A stretch of 64,000 nt of DNA from Strigamia acuminata. Its lineage: Eukaryota > Arthropoda > Chilopoda > Geophilomorpha > Linotaeniidae. The stretch lies in the NCBI GenBank assembly GCA_949358305.1, contig OX442315.1, forward strand, positions 33,010,427 to 33,074,426. Reading direction: 5' to 3'. A program made the translations under genes and the position numbers. The notes below the pieces were generated by a model that was given only the letters and a program-made list of their open reading frames with translations, was not told the origin of the DNA and did no database searches. Below are positions 53,435 to 63,995 of the stretch, one piece after another; position 1 is the stretch's first letter; each line of letters opens with the position of its first letter.

Positions 53435-53669
53435 TACCGTATTTTATCGATTAAGAGCCGCGGCTATTATTCAAAACTGCCATTTTTGTTGGCAATTACA
53501 ATTTCGGTTTTTTGTTTGTTACATTTGTTTAATTTAACAAACGAAGTCTGAACGTCATGAACGGAGGTTAAATACGGAAACAATACCGTACTTTTGCAAA
53601 AATACGGTATTCTGGTATCTCAATCGCGGCTACAATTCGAGGACGACTCTTAATCGGTAAAATACGGTA
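53435..53669. mobile_element. Small TIR element with TACCGTATTTT ends
   Basis: Inverted ends TACCGTATTTTATCGATTAA and TTAATCGGTAAAATACGGTA, with a shared inner CGGCTA-ATTCGA motif, enclose about 190 bp of non-coding sequence. A fragment of the same family lies near 29830. It begins 40 bp after the donor at 53396. Confidence 0.75.
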
Positions 53670-53826
53670 TACGTAAAATACCACAGAGGGTTACAAATGC
53701 ATATGGAATAAATGTTTAAGTGAGTGTGACATCCACAGATGGCAGAAGGTTTCAAATGTGTGTGTAGTGAATGGTGAGAGGATGAGTGATGAAGATTGTT
53801 TATTCTTTTTTAATATTTAAAGCGAT

Positions 53827-54114
53827 CTACAGTTTGCGGCCAGTACTTGATGCCAAATTCAAACTGCGCATCACATTCTGCACATGCATTTAACATGGCA
53901 ATTGTCAAGCTTGTTGCACACACAGGAAATAAAACAACAAAGTTTTGGTATCCTGGTGAAAATTAATTTGGTTTTTGAGATTATTGTGTGTATTTGCTTT
54001 GTTTTAGCATTATTAAGCATAATGTTAGACTTAATACTGGAATTAGGAAATCACCTGCGCAGAATGGAATGCCCAATAAGAATTTGGCTTCAAGATACCG
54101 AGCGCGAACTGTAG
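53827..54114. mobile_element. Foldback MITE, family A, copy 2
   Basis: 288 bp from CTACAGTTTGCGGCCAGTAC to CCGAGCGCGAACTGTAG. The arms contain GATGCCAAATTC, ACTGCGCATCACATTCTGC and their complements, matching copy 1 at 3470-3796. Confidence 0.75.
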
Positions 54115-55550
54115 TAGACAAGTAATTTAATATGCATAAGGAGAAGGAACTTTTTCCTTTCTCCCTTTGCCATACGTCACTTACGAATGAATGCCTTACT
54201 ACGACAACCATATGCGCATTATGGTACCTTTGTTTAATTTTCAAAAGGGCCACTTATATAAATTGAAAAAAGCGACAACTGTGAATGTGCAATGCATAAG
54301 TCACTTCTATAAGGAAGTAAGGAGATCAATAAATGGTCATACTTGTGACTTATCATTTCTGAAGCATGAATTTTCATCACTTTTATTTAAGTATGCAAAG
54401 GTAAATAAGCCAATGATCTTTCCAAATTGGTAGACATTCTTTTTATAATATTTTTAAAATAATTTTTCTATTTCTAAGAGAGTCGCTGCCCATTTTATTA
54501 TTTAAACAAGTCACCTTTTGTTAAACTCACTTATTTAACATCGGAGTACCAGACAGAGCATGCGCATTAGCGACACTACACAATATCTGTTTATAAGCTT
54601 AAAACTCGTAAACAAGCAAGCTTTTGATTGAATTTTAAATCACACGCTCATCAATTTATTAAAGTGACACACTCTAAACCAAAAAGCAGCGAGTTTAATA
54701 AGTTTATGATGAAATTTTTGTCACTTTCACTTTTTGTGACTTACCATCCCATTATTGCCATTAGCAACTACTACGTCACAATTAAATTTCGTGTGGTGTC
54801 TGTATGCATAATTAAGTTTAGGTTTATATCTTTACCGCTTTCCACGAGACGAATTACTGGCGATATTCCAATGCAGCTTACAAGTTAGATCTTACTGTAC
54901 ACAGGTGTGCTCAAACTGTCTATCCATTCTGTAATGCTCGTTTTTAGATAATGCTAAATTGTGAATTTTCCCATTAAATGTTATCGGCTTAATGTAAATC
55001 CATATGGAAAATGTGAGATTATCGTGGAACTTTTGCATCAGTCACACTAAATTTATTGATGACAGTTTTGGAATTTTGAATTTGTAATTGAAAATTAAAA
55101 CCTAGAATTGTACTTCCGGTGTGCGCCTTCGTAGCAGATAAGGTCTTTCTATATAACATGTTCCATTGTCAACTTCTCATGAAACCGGATATTGCGGATA
55201 TCATTTACATGAACAACATTTGCAGTATCCACACAACTTCGCTAATTGTACTGTATGATTGTCCACATATTTCTCTACTATTAACCTTCCCATAGCCAAG
55301 CCTGGCTACCATACGTTGCTAGTTGTGGTCGGTCAAATCGGCCTTCTTTTAAAATGCTTCTCCGCATGTGCAGAATCTTATTTCTCCTGGTGCAATCGCA
55401 TTTTTTCTGGTTTGACATGTGCTGTGGCCAGGAAAAATGTGATTGCATCTGGAAAATTAAGATTTTGCACATGCGCAGAATCGTTTCAATATAACGCCTA
55501 GTGCTAAAAAGTGGCAAAACAGTGTACGGCGCTCACGTAATGGTGTTTTA

Positions 55551-56030
55551 TGTAAAAACTAGGGTTTTAGTGTATTTTAATTTTGTATTAAATTGGTGTT
55601 GGGAAATTTTGGGTTTTTACTGTAATCTGTTTTAATTGCCTTCTGCGAATTTTTTGAAGGGAAAACCCGAGTCTTTTGTTGTGATTCTAGAAGTGTCTAA
55701 ATTTACACCAGATGTGGTGACGTTTTCTATTGTTTAGAGTTTTTGACCTTTTTTTGACTTTTTGTTCTCATTTTCTGAGAACTATTTATATTTGTATGTT
55801 TTGTTCTTGTTTCCAAGAACTAATTATTTCATGTATTTAACATCGTTTTTTCAACGAAAATAAACCAGTACAAACTTTCACTTTACCCAAGCAGGACTGC
55901 TCTTGTTGAGCAGTTAGAATTTATTTGTATTCACACACTGAAAAAGAACTTAGAAATTTTCGAAACCTGAACCAACTGAATTTACATCAAAAAAGCGAAC
56001 TTTTAACATTCACAAACTGGGATTTTCACA
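55551..56030 (+). repeat. BEL element 5' LTR
   Basis: 480 bp, TGTAAAAACT to ATTTTCACA. AATAAA at 55859-55864 is a likely poly(A) signal. No clear TATA box stands out in the AT-rich U3. Confidence 0.93.
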
Positions 56031-56048
56031 TGGTGCCGAAACCCGGGA
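56031..56048 (+). other. BEL primer-binding site (tRNA-Phe-like)
   Basis: TGGTGCCGAAACCCGGGA directly abuts the LTR. It is complementary to the usual eukaryotic tRNA-Phe 3' end (acceptor strand TTTCGGCA plus CCA, preceded by the CCCGGG of the T-arm). Confidence 0.75.
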
Positions 56049-56119
56049 AATTAATTTAACCCGGACCTGAAAAATTTGTGTCAAGAACGTGAGTGTTGAA
56101 AATTATTTTGAACGTAAAA

Positions 56120-59100
56120 ATGGCCGAAATTTCGGAAATCGATAAGCTGAAGAGGAATCGCACGACCACGAGAACGGCGTGCACCCGGCTGACCAACTCG
56201 ACAGCCGGCTTGCTGGCAGAGGTGCCGGTCGATTTGAAGAAGTTGGCGCGACACAGAGCCCAACTACAAGCCAAAAAGGACATTTTGGCGGGACTGGACG
56301 AACGGATTGGAAACCTGATCACCGACGACAATGAAGCCACGGCCGACCAAGAAACAGCGGACATCTACCAGGAACGCCTGATAGACCACATGGAGGACTT
56401 AGTGCAGCACGCGGACGAGATACGACGAGCCGAGGTGGGACAAGCGAACGAGGCGACAGCGGCCGCCAACCAAAAAAAACTGGAGGACGCGATCGCCGCC
56501 CAGATGCTGCTGAACCAACAGGCCATCACCGCTCAAATCGCCGCCCAGGTCCAAGTCCATTTGCCGCCACCAGCCGTGCCGCCACCGGTCAACGAGGAGC
56601 AGGATGCAGGTTCTATGAAATTACCCACTATTAATATGAACAAATATAACGGGGACCCGACCAAATGGTGCGACTTTTGGTCAAATTACGAAATTGGAAT
56701 CGGGAGCAATAAGAGACTTACACCAAAGGCTAAACTGGTATATCTGAAAACATTTTTGGAGGGGCCGGCGGCCAGTGTTGTTGCTGGACTTAATCCAACC
56801 GATGAAAATTATGAAACCGCCAAGGAACTTTTGAAAAATCGTTTTGGCAAGAAAAATGTCGTAATTAATGCCCATTTGCGCGCCATAGAAAGAGTGCCAG
56901 CGGTGAAAAAGATTGGGGATTTGACGGCGCTCAGGAGGCTGTATGACGAGTGCGAGTTGCACGTGCGCAGCCTGGAGAACTTGGAAGTTGAAGTGGCCAC
57001 ATTTGGCGCTCTGTTGTGCCCAAAATTGATGGCCGCCGTGCCAGATTTTATCGCGATGGGATTCGCGCAGGGGGACAACGACGACGAGACTGACATTAAA
57101 GCTTTCCTCACTTATTTAAACAAGCAAATTGGGTTGAGGGAGCGAACGGCCGCCGCTAATGATTATAACAAAGAGTCAAATTTGGAGGAAAAGAAAACAA
57201 GCCGACCCACGTTTACAAAAAACACTGAATGGGTTAAAAAGAAAGTGACTCTGCCATCGGTCAACGCCCTCACCATCAGCACAAATGAGTGCATTTATTG
57301 CGAGGTCACCGAGCACGCGACGGAAGCCTGCCCACTGCCGCCCCACAAGAAAAGACGAAATTTGATGCGAGCGGGTCGATGTTTTTTGTGCTTTGATAAA
57401 GGGCATCGGGTGACTAAATGCACGGCGAAAATAAAGTGTGAGAAATGCAAGCGGCGCCATCATACACAGCTCTGCGAGGACGACGACCCGGAGGAAATTA
57501 AAACAACAGCCGTGTGGAGTGCTAACAAAAATGAGTTGTATTTTCAGGTGCTGATGGTGGACGTTGAGTCGGATGAAAGGAAAAGGACGGTGCAATGCTT
57601 TTTCGACGGAGGAAGCCACCGGACGTTCATCACAGAGAAGTTATCAAAAGAACTGAATGCACAAGAGGTCGGGGAAGCTGTAATGAATATTGTGCCGTTT
57701 GGTCAACGGGAACCGACGCCGACACAGCGCAAACAAGTTCGAGTAACTTTGTGCGCACGAGACGGGGAAAACAGTCGGATTGAGGTGCAAGCAATCGTGG
57801 TGCCGTGGATCACCAGCTCCGTGGTCAAGAGAGCAGACGACAACATTCAAACAATGCTGAACAAACACGGAATTCGACTAAACATCGATCAGAACCAAGT
57901 CCGACACGGTGACGTATCAATTTTGGTTGGGATAGACTATTTTTGGAAAATTGTGAACGGTCGTGTTGAGAGACTTGGGCCAGGATTGGTGGGACTTGAA
58001 ACCATGTTTGGTTGGACCATTCACGGGTCAAACGAAGAAATTGACAGAAAAGAAAAAAATCTGATTATTCCAGTAAACTTGACTAAATATGAAGAAAGTT
58101 TAGATTTAAAATTACAGAAATTTTGGGAGCTGGACACAATCGGAATCATGCACGAATCCACCACCGGAAGACAAGACGAAGATCTACAAGCACTCGAAGG
58201 ATTCAAACGATCGTTAAAATGGAACGGCGTGCGGTACGAAGTGCGACTACCTTGGTTGGTCTCGAAGGACGAGTTGGAAGATAATTATAACATCGCCCTT
58301 CGTCGATTTTGGAATTTGGTTCGCAAATTCAAAAAAGATCCGAGTTTGTACGCCAAGTATCGCGAAGTAATCAACAGCCAAATAGCCGAGGGGATCGTGG
58401 AAGACGTGCCAACAGGAAACACCGACAAAAACAGATGTTATTACCTGCCACACAGCCCCGTAGTTCGTGAGCAACGAGAGACGACGAAATTGCGTGTCGT
58501 TTGCGACGCTTCGTCACATGGCGCCAAAAACAAATCTTTAAATGACTGCTTATTCACTGGACCGAACCTGTTGCCTGAAATAATAAGAATGTTAATCCAT
58601 TTCAGAACTTTCATTTACGCCGCCATAGGGGACATAGTCAAGGCATTTCACCAGATCGGCATTCACATCGACGACAGGGACTGTTTGCGATTTTTTTGGT
58701 TGTGTGACGAGTGGGATGGAAAGGGACCGTTGAAGTTACGAATTTTGAGGCAGACTCGAGTATTGTTTGGAGCCACACCAAGCCCCTTCCTGTTGAACGC
58801 AACCATCCGCGAGCATCTAATGAAATACGTCGAGCAATATCCAGAAACGGTTCTGCAAGTATTGTTGCGATTTTATGTCGACGATTTTATCAACAGCAAC
58901 CACGACGAGGCGATACTGACGAAAACGTGTTACGAGGTCGCGGAGATATTAAAAGGGGCCAACATGGAACTCACGAAGTGGATGACAAACTCGAGTCAGG
59001 TGCGAGAAAGAATGACACCGTCGGCGACAAACGACAAAACAATAACGAAGGTTTTGGGTCTAATTTGGGATATAAATTTGGACGTATTGTCACTCGAAAT

Positions 59101-61435
59101 GAATGAACTTTTGGAAAAATTAGAAGAAAAACAAATCACAAAAAGGCATGTAATTCAAGTGGTGGCCAGCATTTTCGATCCAGTCGGATTCGTCAGTCCA
59201 TTCAGTGTAACGGGAAAACTAATTTTTCAAGGACTTTGGCGATTGAAATTAGAGTGGGATAAAAAATTGCCTGAAGAAGAAGCTGAGAGATGGCAAAGTT
59301 GGAGAAATCAAGTTCCACTGCTTGCAAAGATTAAGGTGCCACGTTGGATGGGTTTCAGCAGTGACTTTTCGAACGCTCAGATTCATGTGTTTTGCGACGC
59401 CAGCCCGCTCGCTTATGGCGTGGTGATTTATGCCAGAGTGGGCAATGCTAATAATAATAAAATTTGTTTCATTCTCTCCAAATCTAGAATCGCTCCGGTA
59501 AAAACGATTACGTTGCCTCGACTGGAATTGATGGGGGCACTCCTGTCATCGAGGTTAATTGCTAAATTAAACGAGTTGCCGGCGTCAAGGACAATATGTT
59601 GGACGGATTCGACCATAGTGTTGGCGTGGCTGAAGCGGGGGAACAGCAAGACGATTCCTTTCGTGTCCCGACGAGTCGAGGAGATTCAACTCAACGCGCC
59701 ACACGCGGAATGGCGCCACGTCCCCGGCAAAGAGAATCCAGCCGACCTGCTGACCAGAGGGATAGACGCACAACAGCTGTTGGACGACCAAATTTGGTGG
59801 AAAGGGCCAAAATGGTTGTCACAGAACGAGAACACTTGGCCACAGGTGGACATTGAACCCGAATTCGACGAAGAAGCCGACGAACAAGTCAATGTCGTGA
59901 TCGATGACGAGCCACCTTTGAAAGAACTTTTAATCAATTTAAATACATGCAGTTCGTGGACGAGCTTGTTGCACAGAACGGGGTGGGTACAACGATTTGC
60001 GGACAATTTGAAACGAAAGGAAAGGAACGGATCACCATTGTCGTTAGACGAATTACGCCGCGCCGAGCATTATTGGATTGGTGCAGTGCAGCAACTTTAT
60101 TTTTCGAGTGAAATTAAATCAATTGAGGCGGGACGACGAGTCGAGACAGATTCCGTGTTGAGCCAAATCGACTGCGCATTCGACGACCACCACCTTCTAC
60201 ATGTGCGAACCAGACTCGAGTGGGGCGAGGTTCGAAGAGAAGCTAAGGGACCATGGGTGTTGCCAGGAGGACAGCGAATTACTGAACTTTTGATATTAGA
60301 CGCGCATCAACGAGTTTTTCACGGCGGTCTCGGCGACACTCTCGCAGAAATACGGACGCGATTTTGGATTCCAAGAGCGAGATCGTGTATAAAGAAGATA
60401 ATTCATAATTGTTTTATTTGCAGAAAAGTCCAAGGTCGTTTGATGCGACAAATAGAAGCGCCATTGCCAGTTGATCGAGTCAGAAGAGCTGATCCCTTTC
60501 AAATAGTAGGAATTGATTTCGCCGGCCCTCTTTACCAACGCGCGGGAAATAAGTGTTACATTGCTCTCATCACGTGCGCAGTGACAAGAGCCATTCATTT
60601 AGAGTTAGTATCTTCTATGAGTACAGATGATTTTGTAATGGCATTAAAAAGATTTTTTGCTCGTCGCTGCGTACCAGAGGTAATATATTCGGACAACGCT
60701 AAAACGTTTAAGAGGGCCGATGCTGAATTAAGAGTTTTGATGGGGGCCATTAAATCGACCAAGATTGGTAACTTTCTTTCGCAACGCCAAATCACATGGA
60801 AATTCATTGTTGAGCGAGCAGCATGGTGGGGAGGTTTTTGGGAGAGGATGGTGAGGACGGTTAAGGTGTCACTAAAGAAAATTTTGGGGCGTCGTGTATT
60901 GACATTCGAAGAGTTGACCACCACTTTGTGTGAAGTGGAAGCGATGATAAATTCACGACCAATTTCATACGTGTATGCAGATGCTCAGGAAAAAGAGCCG
61001 CTGACACCGTCTCACTTCCTAGTTGGAAGACGTCACATTTCGCTCCCAGGAACTCATCAACATGACCCCAAACAGATGGATGCTGGTGCGGTTGAACTCT
61101 TGAAGCGATGGAGACTTCGTGAGCGCTTGCTAAAACAGATTTGGAGGCGCTGGAACCACGAATACCTGATTGAGCTTAGGGTATTTCGAACCGACAACAT
61201 CAAAAGGGATTTGAGGGTTAACGACGTCGTGTTGATACAAGACGAGAATCAACCGAGGTCAGTGTGGGCAATGGGATTGGTAACACTTGTTTTTCCTGGG
61301 CGGGATGGGAAAGTGAGGTCCTGTGAGGTCCGACTCGCCACAGGGAAGAAGTTGAGGCGTCCCATACAAAGATTGTGCCTTTTGGAAGCGCACGAGGACA
61401 TTGTCGCAGATGTTAGCGACCCCCCCCCAGTGTAA
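56120..61435 (+). CDS. BEL/Pao Gag-Pol polyprotein
   Basis: 1771 residues from ATG 56120 (AAAAATGG context). Gag part: charged N-terminus, then a DUF1759-type region from about residue 165 (NKYNGDPTKWCDFW). Cys/His knuckles lie at about 389-453 (CFLCFDKGHRVTKC among them). Pol part: protease of the BEL type with FFDGGSHRTFI near 495; RT from about 790 (LRVVCDASSHG) with FYVDD near 919; RNase H at VFCDASPLAYG near 1090; integrase zinc region near 1400-1437, then the D,D,E residues in VGIDFAGP, YSDNAKTF and GGFWERMV; a DUF5641-type end (TPSHFLVGRR). The stop TAA (61433-61435) lies inside the 3' LTR. Confidence 0.95.
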   Translation: MAEISEIDKLKRNRTTTRTACTRLTNSTAGLLAEVPVDLKKLARHRAQLQAKKDILAGLDERIGNLITDDNEATADQETADIYQERLIDHMEDLVQHADEIRRAEVGQANEATAAANQKKLEDAIAAQMLLNQQAITAQIAAQVQVHLPPPAVPPPVNEEQDAGSMKLPTINMNKYNGDPTKWCDFWSNYEIGIGSNKRLTPKAKLVYLKTFLEGPAASVVAGLNPTDENYETAKELLKNRFGKKNVVINAHLRAIERVPAVKKIGDLTALRRLYDECELHVRSLENLEVEVATFGALLCPKLMAAVPDFIAMGFAQGDNDDETDIKAFLTYLNKQIGLRERTAAANDYNKESNLEEKKTSRPTFTKNTEWVKKKVTLPSVNALTISTNECIYCEVTEHATEACPLPPHKKRRNLMRAGRCFLCFDKGHRVTKCTAKIKCEKCKRRHHTQLCEDDDPEEIKTTAVWSANKNELYFQVLMVDVESDERKRTVQCFFDGGSHRTFITEKLSKELNAQEVGEAVMNIVPFGQREPTPTQRKQVRVTLCARDGENSRIEVQAIVVPWITSSVVKRADDNIQTMLNKHGIRLNIDQNQVRHGDVSILVGIDYFWKIVNGRVERLGPGLVGLETMFGWTIHGSNEEIDRKEKNLIIPVNLTKYEESLDLKLQKFWELDTIGIMHESTTGRQDEDLQALEGFKRSLKWNGVRYEVRLPWLVSKDELEDNYNIALRRFWNLVRKFKKDPSLYAKYREVINSQIAEGIVEDVPTGNTDKNRCYYLPHSPVVREQRETTKLRVVCDASSHGAKNKSLNDCLFTGPNLLPEIIRMLIHFRTFIYAAIGDIVKAFHQIGIHIDDRDCLRFFWLCDEWDGKGPLKLRILRQTRVLFGATPSPFLLNATIREHLMKYVEQYPETVLQVLLRFYVDDFINSNHDEAILTKTCYEVAEILKGANMELTKWMTNSSQVRERMTPSATNDKTITKVLGLIWDINLDVLSLEMNELLEKLEEKQITKRHVIQVVASIFDPVGFVSPFSVTGKLIFQGLWRLKLEWDKKLPEEEAERWQSWRNQVPLLAKIKVPRWMGFSSDFSNAQIHVFCDASPLAYGVVIYARVGNANNNKICFILSKSRIAPVKTITLPRLELMGALLSSRLIAKLNELPASRTICWTDSTIVLAWLKRGNSKTIPFVSRRVEEIQLNAPHAEWRHVPGKENPADLLTRGIDAQQLLDDQIWWKGPKWLSQNENTWPQVDIEPEFDEEADEQVNVVIDDEPPLKELLINLNTCSSWTSLLHRTGWVQRFADNLKRKERNGSPLSLDELRRAEHYWIGAVQQLYFSSEIKSIEAGRRVETDSVLSQIDCAFDDHHLLHVRTRLEWGEVRREAKGPWVLPGGQRITELLILDAHQRVFHGGLGDTLAEIRTRFWIPRARSCIKKIIHNCFICRKVQGRLMRQIEAPLPVDRVRRADPFQIVGIDFAGPLYQRAGNKCYIALITCAVTRAIHLELVSSMSTDDFVMALKRFFARRCVPEVIYSDNAKTFKRADAELRVLMGAIKSTKIGNFLSQRQITWKFIVERAAWWGGFWERMVRTVKVSLKKILGRRVLTFEELTTTLCEVEAMINSRPISYVYADAQEKEPLTPSHFLVGRRHISLPGTHQHDPKQMDAGAVELLKRWRLRERLLKQIWRRWNHEYLIELRVFRTDNIKRDLRVNDVVLIQDENQPRSVWAMGLVTLVFPGRDGKVRSCEVRLATGKKLRRPIQRLCLLEAHEDIVADVSDPPPV

Positions 61436-61910
61436 AAACTAGGGTTTTAGTGTATTTTAATTTTGTATTAAATTGGTGTTGGGAAATTTTGGGTTTTTAC
61501 TGTAATCTGTTTTAATTGCCTTCTGCGAATTTTTTGAAGGGAAAACCCGAGTCTTTTGTTGTGATTCTAGAAGTGTCTAAATTTACACCAGATGTGGTGA
61601 CGTTTTCTATTGTTTAGAGTTTTTGACCTTTTTTTGACTTTTTGTTCTCATTTTCTGAGAACTATTTATATTTGTATGTTTTGTTCTTGTTTCCAAGAAC
61701 TAATTATTTCATGTATTTAACATCGTTTTTTCAACGAAAATAAACCAGTACAAACTTTCACTTTACCCAAGCAGGACTGCTCTTGTTGAGCAGTTAGAAT
61801 TTATTTGTATTCACACACTGAAAAAGAACTTAGAAATTTTCGAAACCTGAACCAACTGAATTTACATCAAAAAAGCGAACTTTTAACATTCACAAACTGG
61901 GATTTTCACA
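61431..61910 (+). repeat. BEL element 3' LTR
   Basis: 480 bp, no difference seen from 55551-56030. It begins two bases before the Gag-Pol stop codon. Directly upstream lie nine C residues (61420-61428) and AG, not a polypurine tract. Confidence 0.93.
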
Positions 61911-62657
61911 TTTTATGTTGTAAATATTATAATTATTATTGGTTTAACTTATTCCTAATCGAAATAACATTAGAACTTTGTTATTATAAATGTAGAAAAA
62001 ATATTTTTGGAGGAATTAAAGCTGGTCCCCTAAATTAATTTTCAGAAAAAAAAGAGTTAGTTATTTTACTACTTTTGTTATTTTTCTGACCCACCATGGC
62101 TATGGGAAGGTTAAACACCAGGGTCTTTGATTTATCTTTGAATTATTCTTAATTTCTTCATAAAAGAATTGCAATCGAAATGCGTTTGTAGCGTAATATA
62201 TTGTACTCCATGCCACGAAATTAGAATAAGGTCAACAAAAATATATTACTCATTAAAGCACACAAAATAATAATAGTTTTTTTACCTTTGAGAAGAAAAA
62301 AGGAATTAAAGTCAGGAACTACTTTTATTTTGTGTTTTGATGAAGAATATATTTTTGTTGATATTATTCTAATTTCTTGGCACGGCATGTACAGTATAAC
62401 TGTAGATAGTTTGCTGAAGGGTACTTATGGGTATAAAAAGTCAAGTTATAACAGGGTAATGTATTTTGTTTGCATTGCAAAGCATATAAAAGTAATTACA
62501 TTATAAAACATTCCTAGTCAAAGGATATACGTATAGTATATGATAATAGTGGAAAACATGAAAATTTACTTTTGAAAGTGCAGATGGGACAAAACTCTCA
62601 TCATATAGAGCATTATAAATAGAAACAAAGTATGTTTCTATACTCTAAACCGATACA

Positions 62658-62713
62658 ACACTTGCTTAGGGAACTACTTTTCCGCACACTTGCTTACGGA
62701 ACTACTTTTCCGC
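62658..62713. repeat. 28-bp tandem duplication
   Basis: Two adjacent copies of a 28-bp unit ending GGAACTACTTTTCCGC, with one mismatch. The second copy runs into the family B fragment. Confidence 0.8.
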
Positions 62714-62780
62714 GTAGTAGAGCACAGTCCACATTTAGGCGTAATCCGGCTCAACCAATTGGAAATAGGTCAATGTATCG
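62700..62780. mobile_element. TIR transposon family B, fragment
   Basis: AACTACTTTTCCGCGTAGTAG and CCGGCTCAACCAATTGGAA follow in the same order and spacing as in the right part of the copy at 9514-9965. Only this end is present. Confidence 0.6.
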
Positions 62781-62795
62781 GTTCAGATTATACAG

Positions 62796-62856
62796 TTCGT
62801 GCCCGGTATCTTGATGCTAAAATCATACTGCGCAGACAATTTTCTATACAGGATTC
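62796..62856. mobile_element. Foldback MITE family A, fragment
   Basis: Reads CAGTTCGTGCCCGGTATC, then TGATGCTAAAATCATACTGC and GCGCAGACAATTTTCTA, matching one arm of the copies at 3470 and 53827. The other arm is absent. Confidence 0.65.
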
Positions 62857-63589
62857 GTGCGAGCATAAATTGAAACTTGATGTTGATTAGACTGTAAAAG
62901 GTTGTGAGTATGGACGAATCTCACATGTTGTGAGGAGTGCCAGTGAGGTTCTGGACGCACAACACGAATGGACAGTAGACGAGATGCTCAGTTTTAAGTT
63001 GGTTATGGCCTTTATTATGTTGTCTAAGGGTCAACGTTCCCAAAGTATTTCCTCTTGCTAGGGCTATATTGCTACAGTCCAACCCAACCCAAGACCAACT
63101 GCTGACTATGCAATCATGTAGACCGCATGGGCAGTGAGGTTGTATTACTTTTATTTTTGCCAATTTGACCATTTAGGTCATTGAGGTCGTTTGCCCCAAA
63201 CCTTGTGACGGAATCGTGACTTAAGACAATGTGGACGGTTGTCTTGAGACCGTTCACATTGCAGGTTTGGATTGAACTGCCCTTGTTCCATCGGTTCGAG
63301 AACCACTTCCAGGACTGGCCATCTATTGGTGGGACACAGTGACCGCTGGCACCCAGACAGTCACAATGTATGTGAATTCTTACCATGAGTTTTTTTTAAT
63401 ACGGCACAATATTTAAACAAGTAAACATTTGTAATGCAGGGAAGCATTACATATTAGACTTCTAAACCCCTTCTACACTTTTCTTCGATTATTTTGGTTA
63501 GTTTTTTTAAATAATATTTTTTTTGATATTTTCCACTCAGTTGTCCATTTACATTACATTACATTACGGCATTACGTCACGGTTTCCTT

Positions 63590-63604
63590 CCGCCAGGTGG
63601 CGCT
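63590..63604 (+). promoter_or_regulatory. CTCF-like motif 1
   Basis: CCGCCAGGTGGCGCT closely fits the conserved CTCF core (CCAGGKGGCGC). It is repeated exactly and in the same orientation at 63981. Binding is not shown by sequence alone. Confidence 0.45.
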
Positions 63605-63980
63605 CCGGTTTACTTATTATTTTGCCGTAATTTGCTGTTTTCTTCCTTTTAACTACATTTAATTAAATAACTAACGATGCCATCGTTTTCAGCGCCAAAT
63701 TACACTTAGGAAATCTTATTTAAACATTAAAATTGTTGAGTTTTAAAAATCAGTCTTTTTCAAATTTTTCACCAAATTTGCCATGTGGTCGCCGACTTTG
63801 AAGGATCGTAATGGTACTTTTTATCGACCAAATCGAAAAGTAAAATATGCAGGCAGGTGCAGATTTTGATTTCCGGTCGAATGAGACTAGTTTCAAAATT
63901 TACAAATGTCATTTCGAGGTAGAAATGAGCATTTTTTGGTTTGCGACGAACATTTCTGCTTCCATTATAGCTTACGGGAT

Positions 63981-63995
63981 CCGCCAGGTGGCGCT
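63981..63995 (+). promoter_or_regulatory. CTCF-like motif 2
   Basis: The same 15-mer as at 63590-63604, 391 bp further on, with unrelated immediate flanks, so not a simple local duplication. Confidence 0.45.

Larger units (their letters stand above)
55551..61910 (+). mobile_element. Intact BEL/Pao LTR retrotransposon
   Basis: A 6360-bp element with 480-bp LTRs identical by eye, flanked by the 5-bp duplication TTTTA (55546-55550 and 61911-61915). It has a tRNA-Phe-type primer site and a single uninterrupted Gag-Pol ORF with the domain order of BEL/Pao elements. Identical LTRs plus an open ORF mark it as a very recent, possibly mobile copy. No env-like frame is present. Confidence 0.95.
55285..62110. 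mobile_element. piggyBac-like MITE, family D, copy 2, split by BEL element
   Basis: Left part 55285-55550 and right part 61911-62110 carry the same ends as copy 1 (CCTTCCCATAGCCA and TGGCTATGGGAAGG), flanked by TTAA at 55281-55284 and 62111-62114. Removing the BEL element and one TTTTA rejoins a MITE similar to 34866-35276. This dates the BEL insertion as later than the MITE. Confidence 0.85.

Noticed and set aside
63114-63386. Minus-strand 90-codon frame as a gene
   Set aside because: Composition is protein-like, but no family, splice site or promoter supports it.
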